From contig NZ_BSOJ01000012.1 of assembly GCF_030160455.1 (NCBI RefSeq), forward strand, positions 62,001 to 126,000: a stretch of 64,000 nucleotides of DNA, written 5' to 3'. Of the stretch, positions 63,519 to 64,000 are shown piece after piece. The position numbers and the translations under genes are program-made. Position 1 is the stretch's first letter; each line of letters begins with the position of its first letter. The notes below the pieces were generated by a model. It ran no database searches, was not told where the DNA came from, and worked only from the letters and a program-made list of their open reading frames with translations. The DNA comes from Limnobacter litoralis (lineage in GTDB: Bacteria; Pseudomonadota; Gammaproteobacteria; Burkholderiales; Burkholderiaceae_B).

Positions 63519-64000
63519 GCCAGCACTTCGACGCCATTGTGGTGGGTGCCGGCGCTGCTGGTCTGCTGTGTGCCGCCCGCATTGGGCAGGGCGGTTTGCG
63601 GGTTGCGCTTCTGGATCACAGCGAAAAGCTTGCTGAAAAAATCCGGATCAGCGGCGGTGGGCGCTGCAATTTCACAAACCGGGTGGTCACGCCCGACAAC
63701 TTTGTGTCACAAAACTCCAGGTTTGCGCGTCACGCACTGGCCAATTTCAAACCAGATGACTTCATTGCCATGGTGCAGGGCCACCGTATCGCCTTTCACG
63801 AAAAGCACAAAGGGCAGCTTTTTTGTGATCGCAGCAGCGAGGACATCATCGAGATGCTGGTCAGCGAGTGCCAAGGGGGCAAAGTTCAGTGGTACAGGCC
63901 GCACAGCGTCAGTGCCATTGAGCATTCGGAGGGTCGGTTCACCCTACAAACCACCGCTGGCCGATTGACCACAGCCAAACTGGTCATTGCAACAGGTGGC
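63515..64000 (+). CDS. HI0933-like NAD(P)/FAD-dependent oxidoreductase (3' partial)
   Basis: The first 162 codons of a flavoprotein cut by the window end. The FAD-binding start AIVVGAGAAGLLCAARIGQGG is followed by LLDHSEKLAEKIRISGGGRCNFTN, the diagnostic GGGRCNxTN motif of the HI0933/YhiN family, and FHEKHKGQLFCDRSSEDIIEML. Function of the family is uncertain. The ATG at 63515 overlaps the ybiB stop, so the genes are coupled. Confidence 0.9.
   Translation, partial: MSQHFDAIVVGAGAAGLLCAARIGQGGLRVALLDHSEKLAEKIRISGGGRCNFTNRVVTPDNFVSQNSRFARHALANFKPDDFIAMVQGHRIAFHEKHKGQLFCDRSSEDIIEMLVSECQGGKVQWYRPHSVSAIEHSEGRFTLQTTAGRLTTAKLVIATGG

Noticed and set aside
1-64000. tRNA/rRNA genes, CRISPR arrays, insertion sequences and prophage
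   Set aside because: No cloverleaf-like segments with CCA, no regularly spaced repeats, no transposase or integrase other than XerD, and no terminal inverted repeats were seen by eye.

Overview
The window looks like a chromosomal segment of a betaproteobacterium of the order Burkholderiales. Signs are the gene order prmA-accC-accB, the glnE / yhdP / nitrilase / tldD / aroG block, a double-length UvrA and glcDEF. Base composition is moderate rather than very GC-rich. A Limnobacter-like freshwater genus would fit, but that is a guess from gene content. Nearly all of the window is coding. No gene-free stretch exceeds 300 bases; the longest is the 269-base nirB leader at 56571-56839. I saw no rRNA, tRNA, insertion sequence, prophage or CRISPR array.

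Layout. 1-2982: end of an unknown gene, a two-helix membrane protein, a small basic protein, YggT, a glycine-zipper lipoprotein and a PfkB kinase. 3002-7839 (minus): zinc-ribbon protein, prmA, accC, accB, TlpA-like thioredoxin and a nucleotidyltransferase-like protein. 7901-14904 (plus): a tight run of mpl, esterase, ubiC, RNB exonuclease, TonB-like, aroE and mtgA. 14931-28141: glnE, yhdP, nitrilase, tldD, an unknown protein, aroG behind an attenuator, an M48 peptidase and a DUF898 protein. 28266-33845: double-length uvrA. 33991-37470: two large helical proteins of unknown function. 37492-40327: plsY, xerD, pdxH and a RING-finger protein. 40470-45580: nasT-nasS and nrtABC. 45581-47309: two unknown proteins around a secreted mini-M48 peptidase. 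47384-54464 (minus): glcFED, a chemoreceptor and tsaD. 54606-56570: a lipoprotein hydrolase. 56840-62524: nirB-nirD-nasA. 62544-64000: ybiB and the start of a flavoprotein.

Three regulatory stories stand out. (1) Several genes of unknown function share an upstream element GGAAC-N16/17-C[C/T]AC-N2-A. This resembles the hrp box read by HrpL-type ECF sigma factors, which drive type III secretion genes. The genes behind it encode proteins without signal peptides, including a RING-finger protein with eukaryotic ubiquitin-ligase topology. This suggests a scattered effector regulon, with no secretion apparatus in the window. (2) Nitrate assimilation appears to be controlled at two levels at both nrtA and nirB. 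Each has a sigma-54 promoter with an NtrC-like site, followed by a leader with ANTAR-type hexaloop hairpins that overlap an intrinsic terminator. The matching regulator pair NasT/NasS is encoded beside nrtABC. (3) aroG (DAHP synthase) is preceded by an unlisted 28-codon leader peptide. Nine of twelve consecutive codons are Phe, Tyr or Trp, and an intrinsic terminator follows: a classical attenuator sensing all three aromatic amino acids.
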